From Heracleum sosnowskyi (Eukaryota > Streptophyta > Magnoliopsida > Apiales > Apiaceae), in the NCBI GenBank assembly GCA_030848705.1, contig CM061243.1, positions 8,333,044-8,397,043 on the forward strand: a stretch of DNA of 64,000 nt, written 5' to 3'. The first letter of the stretch is position 1, and every line of letters starts with the position of its first letter. Shown here piece by piece: positions 24,185 through 36,700 of this stretch. The translations under genes and the position numbers were made by a program. The notes below the pieces were generated by a model. It was not told the DNA's origin and ran no database searches. It saw nothing but the letters and a program-made list of their open reading frames with translations.

Positions 24185-26255
24185 TTAAGTAAGGATTTGT
24201 CCGTGATATTTTTGGGAAAGAGAGGTTTATAGTAAGGAAAAAAAAAGATAATGTGTTTTAGTTGAAAAGTTAATTACCCGTGATATTTTTGCAAAATGGA
24301 GATATTTTGTTAGAAAAAGTATTGTCTTTTGGCCGAAAAATGTAATATCTTTTTATGAAAAGATGATGTGTTTTAATTTAAAAACAATCGATTAGTTACT
24401 ATTATTATATTATTTTATTATTTTTAATTAGGACAAATGAACGAAATTGAATAGTTGTTATTAATAGTTTTTATTTTATTATTTATATTTTAATACTTTA
24501 ATTAATTGTATTTAATAAATAAAATAGGCATGTTAAAATAGGTGAACTTTTTTAAATAATTAAAAATATTGACACGGGTTTTAAAATAAATAAAGGTTTG
24601 TTCATGATATTTTTGAAAAAATAGAGATTTTAGTAAGAAATACAAAATGTGACATGTATTAGTTGAAAAAGGTAAGTGTCCCTGATTGTTTTTTTGAAAA
24701 ATAATGGAATTTTGTTAAAAAATATAGAAAAAGTAATTTATTTTAGGTGAAAAGATATTTGGTTATAAGTAGATATTATTATTATTATTATTATTTACGT
24801 TTTAATATTTTATTAATTATATTTGTTAAAAAAATAAATTTTTTATTAATTATATTTGTTAAAAAAATAAATAGGCGTTTTAAACTTTTTTAAATAATTA
24901 AAAAGACTAAAATAAATTTTAAAATAAATAATTAAAGGTTTGCCTGTGATATTTTTGGAAAAGGAGTAGTTTTAGTAAAAAAAAAAAGAAAAAATAATAT
25001 ATTTTAGTTAAAAAGGTAATTTCCTGTAATTAAAATTAATAAAATAAATAATTAAAGGTTTACCCGCGATAGTTTTAGAAAATGAGGGGTTTTAGCAAGG
25101 AAAAATAGAAAAAGTAATATGTTTTAGTTGAATAAGGTAATTGTCCGTAATTAAAATTATTAAAATAGGTTTTAAAATAAATAAGTAAGGATTTTAGTTG
25201 AAAAGTGTAATTGCCTGTAATTAAAAGTAATAAAATAAATAAATAAAAGTTTACCCGTGATATTTTTAGAAAATGAGGGGGTTTAGCAAGAAAAAAATAA
25301 AAAAAAGTAACATGTTTTAGTTGAATAAGGTAATTGTCCGTAATTAAAATTATTAAAATAGGTTTTAAAATAAATAAGTAAGGGTTGTCCGTGATATTTT
25401 TGGAAAAGTTGGAGTTTTAGTAAGAAAAAAATAGAAACGGTGGCATGAAAAAGGTAATTGCTCGTGATTTTTTAAGGAAAAAGGAGGATTTGTATGAAAA
25501 AATAGAAAATTATTGTATTTTAGTTGGAAAGGTAATTGGTTATAAATAGCGTTATTAATTAATAATATCTTTTTAAAAATAAGCAAGAGCAATTAAGTAA
25601 AATCACTTAGGACTGACCACACAAATTTTTAATGTTTCGTCTATTATATTATAGTAAGTATTGATAGTATAATATACACATCGGCAAAAAAAGCTAATCG
25701 GTTAGTTATTAGTAATTATAATATTATTATTTTATTTTATTAAATAAAATAAAATTGTCCGTGATATTTTTAGAAAATAAGAGTTTTAGTTAGGTAAAAT
25801 AAAAAAGTAAAAATTTTAATTATAAAAAAAAATACACGCTTTGGCTAATAACAGGTAATTGGTTAATTATTAGTATTTTATGTTACTAAATGAAATTGTC
25901 TCTGATATTTTTTAGATTTTAGTTAGGAGAAATTTTAGCTATAAAATATAAAAAAGAATATACGTTTTAGAAAAAAAAGTTAATTGGTTAGTTATTAGTA
26001 ATTATTATATTATTATTTTATTTTATTAAATAAAACTTTCCGTGATATTTTTGGAAAATGAGAGGTTTTAGTTAGGAAAAATAGAAAAATATAAATTTTA
26101 GTTAGAAAATATAAAAAAAATAATATACGCTTTGGCCAAAAAAGGTAATGAGTTAGTTATTAGCAATTATAAATTTATTATGTTATTTTATTAAATGAAA
26201 CTACCTGTGATATTTTTGGAAAATGAGAAGTTTTAGTTAGGAAACATAGAAAAGA
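24185..26255. repeat. Degenerate tandem-like repeat, about 13 units
   Basis: A unit built on CCGTGATATTTTTGGAAAA, followed by GAGGTTTTAGTAAGGAAAAA and a TTTTAGTTGAAAAGGTAATTG part, recurs at about 24200, 24278, 24600, 24678, 24943, 25062, 25255, 25387, 25459, 25756, 25888, 26037 and 26205. Spacing varies from about 70 to 320 bp. No coding potential was seen. It may be an old satellite or repeated internal part of a transposon. Confidence 0.7.
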
Positions 26256-26258
26256 TCT

Positions 26259-29200
26259 TCTATATAATAATTTTAATATTTCATCTAACGGTTCTCAGCG
26301 ATTTGATAAGAAATATCTAACGGCTATGAATTGAGTGACCAGACTACAAAAACTTTCAGGACGAGACTACAAAATTTTTAATGTTTCGTCTTTAATATAA
26401 TAGTACTAGCTTATAACCCGTGCGATGCACGTTTACTTAAATTTTATTTATAATTATTTTGTTTATAATTATATTTTAATTACCCATGGAACACACAATT
26501 GTTTTTTTAATATTTATAATTATATTTATTTATGAATATTTTAATATTTAAAAGTTATTAGTTTACATGATTAAATTATTGTTAAAAAAGATTTAGCCAA
26601 AAAAATATTATAGTTAAAAATTTGATATTTATTATATTGTACACGCTCAATTTAATATTTGTTTATATTGAGTTATAAAAGTTAGATTTGGCCAATTTTA
26701 CGGTCCACATGAAATTCACAAAATAATCTTTAATTTAGTTGTGGTTTAATAGTTCTTTTTCAATTAAAAACTATTCTAAAATTAAAAAGAGAATAAAGTG
26801 ACGAAATTTAATATTGAGAATTCTATTCGATTTAGGAAATCTACTTATATGTAGTTTAGATTATTAGAATACCCTTTATTAACCAAATACAATTTTTAAT
26901 GTTAAATCAAACGGTTTTCACCTATCTATTTAAGATTAAACGATTTTTATTATTTTGATATTAAACGGGTTTCGTTATTTAATTACAACTATTTTTATGT
27001 TTTAACTTTTTGGAAAATCCAATCCTAATATAATATCTTTTAACTTATATCATTTTTAGATAATAACTTCTTTTTATATGATATAATCTTGATCATCTGT
27101 TTTTAAAAGTATTGGATCTAACGGTTGAGAATGTTTTGGCGGTATTTAGGACCAAACTACCGGGATAACATCATTAATTTTTTTAATTTTTTTTTTAAAA
27201 ATATTTATTGTTAAAATATAATATACTCTTTTTGTAATATGTTAATGATGCGGGAACTTTGAACTTTTGAGAAAATAAATTATCAATTAAAAAATATATA
27301 TTTTTTGTAATAGTTCTTCTTTTAAAGTAGTACACCGTGACACTCAAAATTCTGTATAAAATTCATTTTTTTTATAGTATATCCCGTAAATATCTATGTT
27401 ATTATATTAAAGATTAAATAATGAAAGTTTTCTTATAAGTCTGGTCGCTCGATCACTCAATTCATAATCGCCGGATCTTTCAAATTAAATTGTTGAGAAA
27501 CGTTAGATATAACAGTAAAATTATCACGTAAAATTATCTAAGGTTTGAATCTACCAACAAAATATTAAAATTTACAGTTTTTTTTTGAAAAATAAGAATT
27601 TTTCATTTTTTTTTCTTGTAGACATGGATTATTTGACAATATTTTTTATAAAGTACGATTTTTCAAAAAAGTACTAAAGTAATTGATTAACAAACTTTTA
27701 AAGTTTCGAATTTAGTAATTTACAATGTATAGAGGTTTAAAAAGTTAGGCCTCTTCTGTAGCTGAGTCTAAAATTTCAAAATATGGTTTTTTTAAATATG
27801 AATATAGTCCTGCTAACAATGAAATTAGGTCTCTATGAGTTCTTATAAAACAAAATCACCATTTGCGTATAATTTATTATTTAATAATAAATAATTTTTA
27901 ATTAGTTATAATATAAAATTTAATAAAACAAGATAAAAAATATGCACAATTTTATAAAATTTTATCCTCGTATTATTATATTCTTTGTTGATTTGAATTT
28001 TTGAAAATAGATTTCTAAATTTAAAATAGTTAGAAAAAAGTAATTAATTTGGCATTAAAATAATGATGACCTAATAATTATTATTAGAATTTAAATACCC
28101 ACTTTACTAATTTGGGCTTTATCTTGTGTTTTAAAAATTAGATTTTGACGATTTAACACCCCACATGAAGATAACTAAATTATTTTTAATTAAAAGATGG
28201 CTTAACAATTTTTATCTAACTGGATTTGAAAGAGAAAAGAAAGTCACGAATATAGAAAACTTATTTATATTTGGTATATTTGGTTTAAATTATCAAAATA
28301 CACTTTTTAGAATATAAATATAATCTTATTATTAATAAAATACACATTTTTAATATTTGATCTAACGATTTTCACTTATCTAGTTAAGATCTAATGGTCC
28401 TTATTAATTTGGTTGTCCAAGACCGTACGATCAAAATTTTGGATAAGTTTCATATTATGCTTATTATATATAAGGATTTAATATAATAAGGATATCAAGT
28501 ATATACTGATTCTGATATAAGAATCTTACTAACTGCTTTTACTTTTAATGTTTCGGTTTTATTTACAGTGTATATAAAATTTTAAAATACATTATTACTT
28601 AAAATTTATTAAATAGAATAAAAATTATGTTATGATTATATAAAATTTTATTCTCATATTATTATATTCTTTATCGATTTGAATTTGTTCTTAATTAATT
28701 TTAATACTTTATTAATAGAAACATAAAATTTTGATATTTAAAATAATTAGTGGAAAAACAAATAAATTGGTGCTACACAAATAAAAAAATATTTATTAAA
28801 ATTTAGATACTCACTTTACTATTTGGGTTCTATCCTCAGTTTTAGAAATTGAATTTTGACGATTTTACAACCCATGCAAAACTAACGAAATTATCTTTAA
28901 TTTAATGATGGTTTAATAATTATTATCTAACTTGACCTGTTGACCTACCCATAAACCGAAAATAAAAGATGGTTAAGAATTTTTACATAAAGAATTCAAT
29001 TCAATATAGAAAACCAATTTATAATTGGTTTAAATTATCAAAACACACTTCTTAGTATTTAAATATAATCATACCTTTAATCAAATACACATTTTAATTT
29101 AAGTATTATATTCAAAATTATCGTTTATGAATATGAAACCCTCAATATTTTAATAATATTTTGATATTATCTTTTTATGTTTGTTATATGTAAAATAATA

Positions 29201-30303
29201 TAATTATAATTTGGATTAATCAAATTGTTATGTTCTTTCAGAAAAAAAGTGTTTAAATTTATTTACGTACATGAGTTCTCGTAAGTCTCTGTAGGTTCAC
29301 GTGTATCATTATTAGTATGATATACATCAGCATTATATTGATAATTTTTAATATTGTAATCAAATATTTGGTTTAATAATTATTATCTAATATAATTGGA
29401 ACTATACATAAATTCAAGAGAAAAGAGATTTAAGAATTTTTACATAGAAAACTTTTAAATTATCAAAATACACTTTTTAGTATTTAAATATAATTATATT
29501 ATTAATCAGATACACTTTTTAATATTAGATCTAACAATTCTCATCGATCTATTTAAGATCTAACTGTGATTATTAATTTGGTCGTATAGTGATCGTACAC
29601 GGACCAGATCGCTTTTAATATTTTCTTAAATTGATTTTAATATTTTATTGAAATAAAAATAGAATTTATAAATTTAAAAGAATTAGGAAAAAATTAAATT
29701 GGTGCTACAATAAAAAAAATATTTATTAAAATTTAGATAATCACTTTACTGTTTGGGCTCTATCATGAGTTTTAGACAACAGATTTTAACGATTTTACAG
29801 CCCATGCGAAGCTAACAAAATTATCTTTAATTTAATGATGGTTTAATAATTTTTATCTAACTGGAACTATCCATAAACTAAATAGAAAAGACAATTACGA
29901 ATTTTTAGATAAAGATTTCTATTCAATATAGAAAACTCATTTATAATTGGTTTAAATTATCAAAATACATCTTTTAGTATTTAAATACTATTATATTATT
30001 AATCAAATACAATTTTTAATATTATATCTAACAGTCCTCATCTATTTGAATATTTATAGTTTTATAATCCAACGGATCATATACTTTTGGTAGTACAGTG
30101 ACCGACCAAAGTTTTGGATAAGATCTCCCTTACGCTTATTATATATAAGGAGTTAATTTTTTTACGTTATAATTAATATTTAAGTTTCTCATTTTATAAT
30201 TTATCATATTAATTTTTACTTTTATTTTAATATTTTCCGTTCACATTAAATGTTTTAGTTTATTATTTTTTAAAGCCCGTGCCTTGCACGGGTTACATGC
30301 TAG
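26259..30303. mobile_element. Nested Helitron-like elements
   Basis: The right edge is a good Helitron 3' end on the plus strand: a hairpin CCCGTGC-CTT-GCACGGG (30276-30292), seven bases, then CTAG before T (30300-30303). The left part holds the same kind of end on the minus strand: hairpin arms CGTGC/GCACG (26419-26431) and CTAG (26406-26409). Candidate 5' ends starting TC with TATA-rich sequence occur at 26259 and 27393 (plus) and at 28476 and 30151 (minus, TCCTTATATATAATAAG). I find no RepHel protein, so these would be non-autonomous. Which 5' end belongs to which 3' end is not resolved. Confidence 0.6.
26640..30151. repeat. Four to five degenerate copies of a ~350-bp unit
   Basis: A unit containing CACTTTACT.TTTGGG, TTGACGATTTTACA, CTTTAATTTAATGATGG and AAATTATCAAAATACACTTTTTAG recurs at about 26650-27010, 28080-28476, 28790-29110, 29370-29640 (partial) and 29700-30151. 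Two copies end in the same TCCTTATATATAATAAG (minus strand) Helitron-like start. They are probably repeated insertions of one Helitron family. Confidence 0.6.
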
Positions 30304-30617
30304 TATATAATTTAATATCCATAATTATTTTTAATTTTTTTATGACGATGCATTTTTTATGTTTAGGCTAATATATATTTTATAAAAAAATAATAGTGCA
30401 TTATTGACATATGTAAATTAGGGCTTCAATCTAAAGATTCGATTTGGTTCGATTATTTCGGCCAGTTTAGAGATAAAATTTGAAAAAAATTGGTTTTGAA
30501 AATATCAAATCATTAAGCAACCAAATCGTTAATAGACCTTAAAAATGGGTTTAGATCGGACGATTTAGGTCAATTGAGTAAGTGGTTCTGCTTAAAAACC
30601 GTTAATTCGAACACTAA
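30304..30617. other. Intergenic remnant
   Basis: AT-rich DNA. From about 30420 a TAGGGCTTCAATCTAAAG-like start and GATTTGGTTCG phrases resemble the hAT-type MITEs further right. If so, this one was broken by the Tourist-like insertion at 30618. No partner end was confirmed. Confidence 0.35.
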
Positions 30618-31062
30618 GGGGTCGTTTGGTTCGCTGGTACGAGAAATCAGGTATGAGTTTAGAATGAGCAAAACACATACCTCATGTTTGGTTCGATTTT
30701 TTTTATTATCCAACCCATATCTCAAACCCCCAAGGTATGAGATTTTGATACCCTCGAGGAGGTGGGTATGAAAATGGGGGTATGGGTATCAATTATATAT
30801 CATTTTATTAATTTCATGCAAAAAAATATTATAAATATTAAAAATTATTTTACATACAAACAAATGTTATTAATAACAATAAAATATTTTTAAAATTTTT
30901 TATAATATAATAAATTAATATAATATATAACTTAATATCATTTTAAAGATCATTCCAGAACTGAACCAAACACGTAATATCATAAATGATCTTTGAACCC
31001 CATACCACCTCAACCTGATTCCTGATTCCAAACCCATACCACTCCGTAAACCAAACGACCCC
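30618..31062. mobile_element. Tourist (PIF/Harbinger-type) MITE
   Basis: This 445-bp element has terminal inverted repeats GGGGTCGTTTGG and CCAAACGACCCC flanked by the 3-bp duplication TAA (30615-30617, 31063-31065). A 3-bp TAA/TTA duplication is the PIF/Harbinger signature. There is no coding sequence; the open frame at 30574-30771 crosses the end by chance. Confidence 0.88.
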
Positions 31063-31065
31063 TAA

Positions 31066-31388
31066 AGAGCATAAGAATAAACCAAACCTGGAGGATTTGA
31101 TTCTGCTTTTTTTTTTTTTTTTGGAGAAATGAGCTTTGTTGGCTTGATGGATTTATTAGATTACATCCCCGGTTTTAAATTCTGTAAATATTTGGGTTTA
31201 GTTTTTGTGGTTTTGTAATAGTCAATTTTATCAAATCAATTTCACACTAGTATTAACATTAATTTAATATTAATATTATATAAAATTGATATGATTTGGT
31301 GCATACATTTTAAAAGTTAAAAATTAGTGAACGACTTATATTTACTTTAATTATTATTATTATTTATAAAATAAAAATTATAATATAT
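31066..31388. other. AT-rich intergenic stretch
   Basis: It contains a T homopolymer near 31108-31124 and no gene or clear repeat. Confidence 0.6.
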
Positions 31389-31919
31389 TGATAGGGCTAA
31401 AAATAACACTAGAAGTGTAATTAATGATATATTAATTAGACCTGGATTGGTCCAATAATACAGCTCAATAAACAAGGCCCGAAACCCTAATTATTTATTA
31501 ATTTCGTAATTAATAAACAGGGAAAATATATAGCTCATAAAAGGAGTCCAAAATATGATAAAATCTTCAAAGAATGATCTAGAATCTCAAATAGAGGAAA
31601 TAATTAGTCACAGTCCTTATCCTATAACAAGGAAAAGACTTGTCCACCAAGAAATACAATGTTTATCCACTGTCAAAAATGAGACTTATTTGCTAAGTCT
31701 CCTAAACATACTCTAAATACGAGGCTCCTGACGCCTATATAAGGACCCTGATCCTTCACATTAGAACTACGTTTTTTGGCTTGATTCTCAGCATTGATTA
31801 AGATACGTAGGCATCTTGTGAGGACCGATTTAGTCACGAAACACGAAAACAACCATTAAAGCTCTAAATCTCTTAAACCCTAGCAATAAATTTACAAGTA
31901 CATTTTTTATTCCACAACA
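31389..31919 (+). repeat. Left LTR of gypsy element
   Basis: 531 bp, TGATAG..CAACA. The CTATATAAGG box near 31736-31745 would be the promoter TATA, followed by the transcript start region with ACTACGTTTT. The TACGTAGGCATCTTGT block is shared with the right LTR. The first 350 bp align only loosely with the right LTR. Confidence 0.8.
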
Positions 31920-31952
31920 TTTGGCGCCATCTGTAGGAAGACAACATCAACC
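31920..31952 (+). promoter_or_regulatory. Primer binding site of gypsy element
   Basis: TTTGGCGCCATCTGTAGG directly follows the LTR. GGCGCC-type primer sites are normal for plant Ty3/gypsy elements. The matching tRNA was not assigned. Confidence 0.75.
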
Positions 31953-33740
31953 ATGACAAACACACGAAGAACGACTCAAGACACTCACACTTCTGAAGGG
32001 ATTCCTCTCACCTCTGAGGCAGGTACTCAAGGAAGCCAACCACCGCCGACTACTGGCATTCAAGGGGCGAATATCACCCTCACCACCACACAAGGACCGA
32101 AAATCCCGATTTCGGTTGAAGGGACGAATCCCCTGCAAATGGTCGTTCATGGACCTAATCCACAAGAGACCACTCTCCAGTAACCAATCACAACCTCCCC
32201 ACTGCTCGTGAATGCACCACGTGGCCTTCAACTTCATACCACGGATCTCCCCCAATACGCAACTCAAACTTTAGGGATGCCAACCTATGGTATGCCCCCT
32301 CGACCCACGGTGGGCAGCAGTGGTATCAACCCAAACTACCATGAAGCATATGTTCCCCCATATATTCAAGGTCTGGGACCCCAAAATCAACAAACTCAAA
32401 CTCGACAGACCCCTTTGATTCAAGATTACTCAGGTCCCTATACTGAGGACGAGAATTATTCAACTGGAGAAGAGAGGGATGTTGCCCCAAGGAGGAGACG
32501 TTCTTCCCAAACAAATCGGGAGCAAACTACTAAAGAAAAAATTACAGCCCATGAGGCAGAGGCTGCAAGACTCAAGAAGTTACTGGCTGAAGAGGAGGCT
32601 GCCAAAGCACAAAGCCGAGCAACTGGAAGGGTCTCGGTGATTAATTTAGATCTGAAACCAAGAAGAACTAAGAGGGCTGAAGCCCCAAGGGGTGATCCTA
32701 GTGTTTTGTTACCCCTAGGAGATCTTGATGATCCTACTCCACCATTTACTCAGGACATCATGAAAGCTAACATATCCCAGAAATTCAAGATGCCAACGAT
32801 CAAAGCTTATGATGGAACGGGAGATCCCGCGAATCATGTAAGAACATTATCTAATGCACTACTGTTGTAGCCAACCAATGATGCGATCAAGTGCAAGGCG
32901 TTTCCACAAATCTTAGTAGGCATGGCCCAACGTTGGTATAGCCCGTCTACCTCCCAATTCTATTGGGTCTTTTAAGGAACTGAGCAAGACGTTTATCAAT
33001 CAGTTTGTTAGTGGAAGAGTGCATGAGAAAAGCTCTGCGTCTCTCATGGGAATCCAACAAGGAAAGAATGAGGCCTCGAGAGATTATATAAATCGATTCA
33101 CTAGGGAGGCTCTGAAAGTCCCGGACTTGGAGGACAAAGTAGTTATGATAGCCCTGCAACAAGGAACCACTAATGATCACTTCAAGAGATCCTTGGCAAA
33201 GCATCCACCCGAGAGCATGTTGAAGCTCTAATATAGAGCCGGAAAGTACATCAAGGCTGAAGAAAACATGAGGAAGTATGAACCCACTGCTGGTGGAAGT
33301 GGAAATTCAAAGAAGAGAAAGGAGACCCAGGAATACGATGTTAAAGAAAAGTTTCCTAGAACATAAAGTATTCTGATTCCCCACCTAAGAGGAACAATTT
33401 TGGGCCAAGGTTCACGGAGTATGCAAGATAAAACACTCCCGGGAGCCAAATTCTGATGGAAATGGCAAAAGAAGAAGATCTCCGATGGCCGAAGCCACTG
33501 ATGACTGACATGTCTAAAAGGAATCAAAACCAATTATGCCGGTTCAACAAAGAAGTCGGTCATGACACGAATGATTGCAGACAACTGAAAGATGAGATCG
33601 ATTTTTTGATTCGAAGAGAAAACTCAACAAGTTCACTAAGGATGGAAATCAAGGGAGTCAAAGAGGAAACTACGAAAGGAAAGATTACGAAAAAAGGGAC
33701 AACGATCAAGATCGTAATCCCAAACCCCGAGGGCCTGTAA
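31953..33740 (+). pseudogene. gag: Gypsy gag, interrupted
   Basis: The ATG at 31953 opens a Gag reading frame broken by stops at 32181 and 32868, a frame change near 32940, a stop at 33229 and another loss of frame before 33456. Recognisable parts are the gag core (KFKMPTIKAYDGTGDP at ~32785, then FKELSKTFINQFVSGR in the shifted frame, and DYINRFTREALKVPDL) and a late zinc-binding motif CRFNKEVGHDTNDC (33536-33577). Between 33240 and 33456 the translation continues with Lys/Glu-rich sequence. Most stop changes look like C to T. Confidence 0.85.
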
Positions 33741-33745
33741 TCAAC

Positions 33746-36700
33746 ATGATATTTGGAGGACCAACTGTTGCTGGGTCCTCCCGAAACTCAAGGAAAGCCT
33801 ATGCCCGAGAGGTAATTACTGTGGTTGGAGAAGCACCAAAGCGTGCCAGAACGAAAATAACAATAGGTTTTGATGATTCTGACTTAGAAGGAGTGAAGTT
33901 TCCCCACGATGATCCCTTAGTCATCGTACCTGTGATATGCAATTCTAAAATGAAGAGAGTTTTGATTGACAATGGAGCCTCAGTGGAATATGCCCATCTA
34001 TGGGTTCAATGGAGTGGAATCAAAGGTAGAAGACACAATTCAACTCCCTATAACAATGGGGCAAGGTTCAAAAATGTCTACTCAAATGTTGAACTTCATA
34101 GTTATAAAGGCAACCTCAACTTACAATGCGATCCTAGGAATGACAGGTCTTCATGCGTTCAAGGCTATTGCCTCGTCTTATCATCTGAAAATCAAGTTCC
34201 CAACAAGAAATGGGATTGGTGAAGAACAGGGAGACCAAAAGATGGCTAGAAGTTGTTACGTAGCCGCGTTAAGGCCTGATGGAATCGGGGGGCAGGTTCT
34301 CCCCATTGAAGACATGGATGCTAGAGATAACGAGGATAGAAGAGGGAAACCAGCTGAGGATTTAATCCCAATTCCCTTAGTTCCTGGTGAACCGGAGAAA
34401 GTGACTTACATTGGAGCATTATTACCTGAACCATTGAAGAGCAAGATCATATCTTTTCTTCAAGAAAATAACGATGTTTTCGCTTGGACAGCGGCCGACA
34501 TGCCAGGGATTGATCCCCAGTTGATAACCCACAAATTGAACGTAGATCCCGAAAGGAAGACTGTGAAACAGAAAAGGAGAAATTTTGCTCCAGAGAGGCA
34601 AGAGGCCATCAAGCAGGAAGTAGATAAGATTCTGGAAGCCGGGTTCATTGAAGAAATTCAATTCCCAGAATGGTTGGCTAACCCAGTGATGGTCAAAAAG
34701 GCCAATGAAAAATGGAGGATGTGTGTGGACTTCACTGATTTGAACGATGCATGTCCTAAAGACTGTTTTCCCTTGCCAAAGATTGATACTCTAATAGATG
34801 CCACAGCTGGGCACGAGATGCTGAGTTTCATGGATGGCTTCAGTGGATACAACCAAATCAAAATGCACAAAGATGACATCTCCAAGGTATCATTCATCAC
34901 TGACTTTGGTGTTTACTGTTATTTAGTCATGGCATTTGGACTTACGTATGCAGGAGCGACATACCAAAGGTTGGTGAACAAGATTTTTGAACACCTGATT
35001 GGAAAAACCATGGAGGTTTATGTGGATGACATGTTGGTTAAAAGCCTCGATAAGGCCGATCATATAAACCATCTACGAGAAGCGTTTGAAGTGCTAAGGC
35101 ACCACAAGATGATATTGAATCCAGCTAAATGTGCCTTTGGTGTAGGCTCAGGGAAGTTTTTAGGCCTGATGTTTTCCAAGAGAGGAATCGAGACTAACCC
35201 CGACAAAATCAAAGCGATCATAGACATGGAGCCACCACGAACCGTCAAGGATGTTCGGAAACTGACGTGAAGAGTGGCATCATTGGGAAGATTCATCTCC
35301 AAGTCAGGAGAGAAGTGCTTACCTTTCTTCAAATCACTTAAGAACGTGAAATTTTTTGAATGGACAACTGAAAGCCAGGATGCCTTTGAAACCTTGAAGA
35401 AGTACATGTATGAGGCACCACTGTTAGCAAAATCAAAGCCAGGAGAAACTCTCTATTTGTACTTGGCGGTTGCTAACACAGCCCTTGGAGCCGTTTTGGT
35501 AAAAGAAGAGTTGAAGGTTCAAAAACCCATTTATTACGTAAGCAAGATTCTACATGGGGCAGAAATAAAGTACTCTATGATTGAGAAGTTTGCCTTAGCC
35601 TTGACAATGGCCTCAAGAAAGCTACACCTATACTTCCAGGCTCACAAGATAGAGGTCTTGACCAATCAGCCTCTAAGAAACATCTTGCATAGCCCTCAAG
35701 TTAATGGAAGGTTGATCAAATGGGCTATTGAATTGAGAGAATTTGACATCAAGTATAAGCCTCGAACGTCCATAAAAGCTCAAACACTCGTTGACTTCAT
35801 GGTTGAATGCACCATTGACAACCAAGAAGTCGGGGGGCAGGAAGTAATAGTGGAAGACAAGAAAGATGAAGACATGGTGTCCAAAGAATGTTGGGTGCTC
35901 TATTTTGATGGGGCATCAAAAACAAAATCAAGTGGAGCAGGTTTGGTGCTACAAAGTCCTGATGGATTTCTCATAGAGTACACACTAAAACTAGACTTCC
36001 CAATGACCAACAACGAAGCTGAGTACGAAGCCCTGATAGCTGGCTTAGGGCTGGCTGGAGCCTTGAGAGTTAAAACTCTGAAAGTGTGTGGCGACTCGAG
36101 GCTAGTGGTTTCCCAAGTAAATGGGGAGTTTGAGGCCAGAGATGAAGTCATGGCCAAGTACCTAAAACTTGTCAAGGCCATCATGACTCAGTTTGATGAA
36201 TGCTATGTGGAACACATTCCAAGGGAAGAGAACATGAAGGCCGATGCCTTGTCTAAGTTTGCCTCTTCTGAAATTGAAAACTATGCATGAAGTGTATACT
36301 TCCATGTCTTGAAGACCCCAAGCATCAATGGAAAGTTGGTAGCACCCATTGATGTTGCCAGCTGTTGGATGGATCCCATCAAATCTCATATAAAAACTGG
36401 GTGGTTACCCAACGACACTTCAGAAGCACGAAAACTATATGTGAGAGCACTAAGGTATGCCCTGATTGAGGGAATCTTATACAAAAAGTCTTTCATCATT
36501 GCTTACTTAAAATGCTTTAGACCCCAAGAGGCAGAATTGGCCCTAAGGGAAGTACTTGAAGGAATTTGTGGGCAGCACTTGGGGGGCAGAGCCCTTGCTC
36601 ATAAAATCACTCGTCTAGGTTTCTATTGGCCAAGCATACTTGCGGATGCTAAAAGTTACGTGAAGAAATGTGAACGGTGCCAAAAGCATGCACCGGTGGT

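Noticed and set aside
24185..26255. CRISPR-like array
   Set aside because: Unit length and spacing are irregular, the units are degenerate, there are no cas genes, and the DNA is plant nuclear.
32947..33204. Minus-strand ORFs across the gypsy element
   Set aside because: They are shadows of the decayed gag and pol frames, which show clear family motifs.
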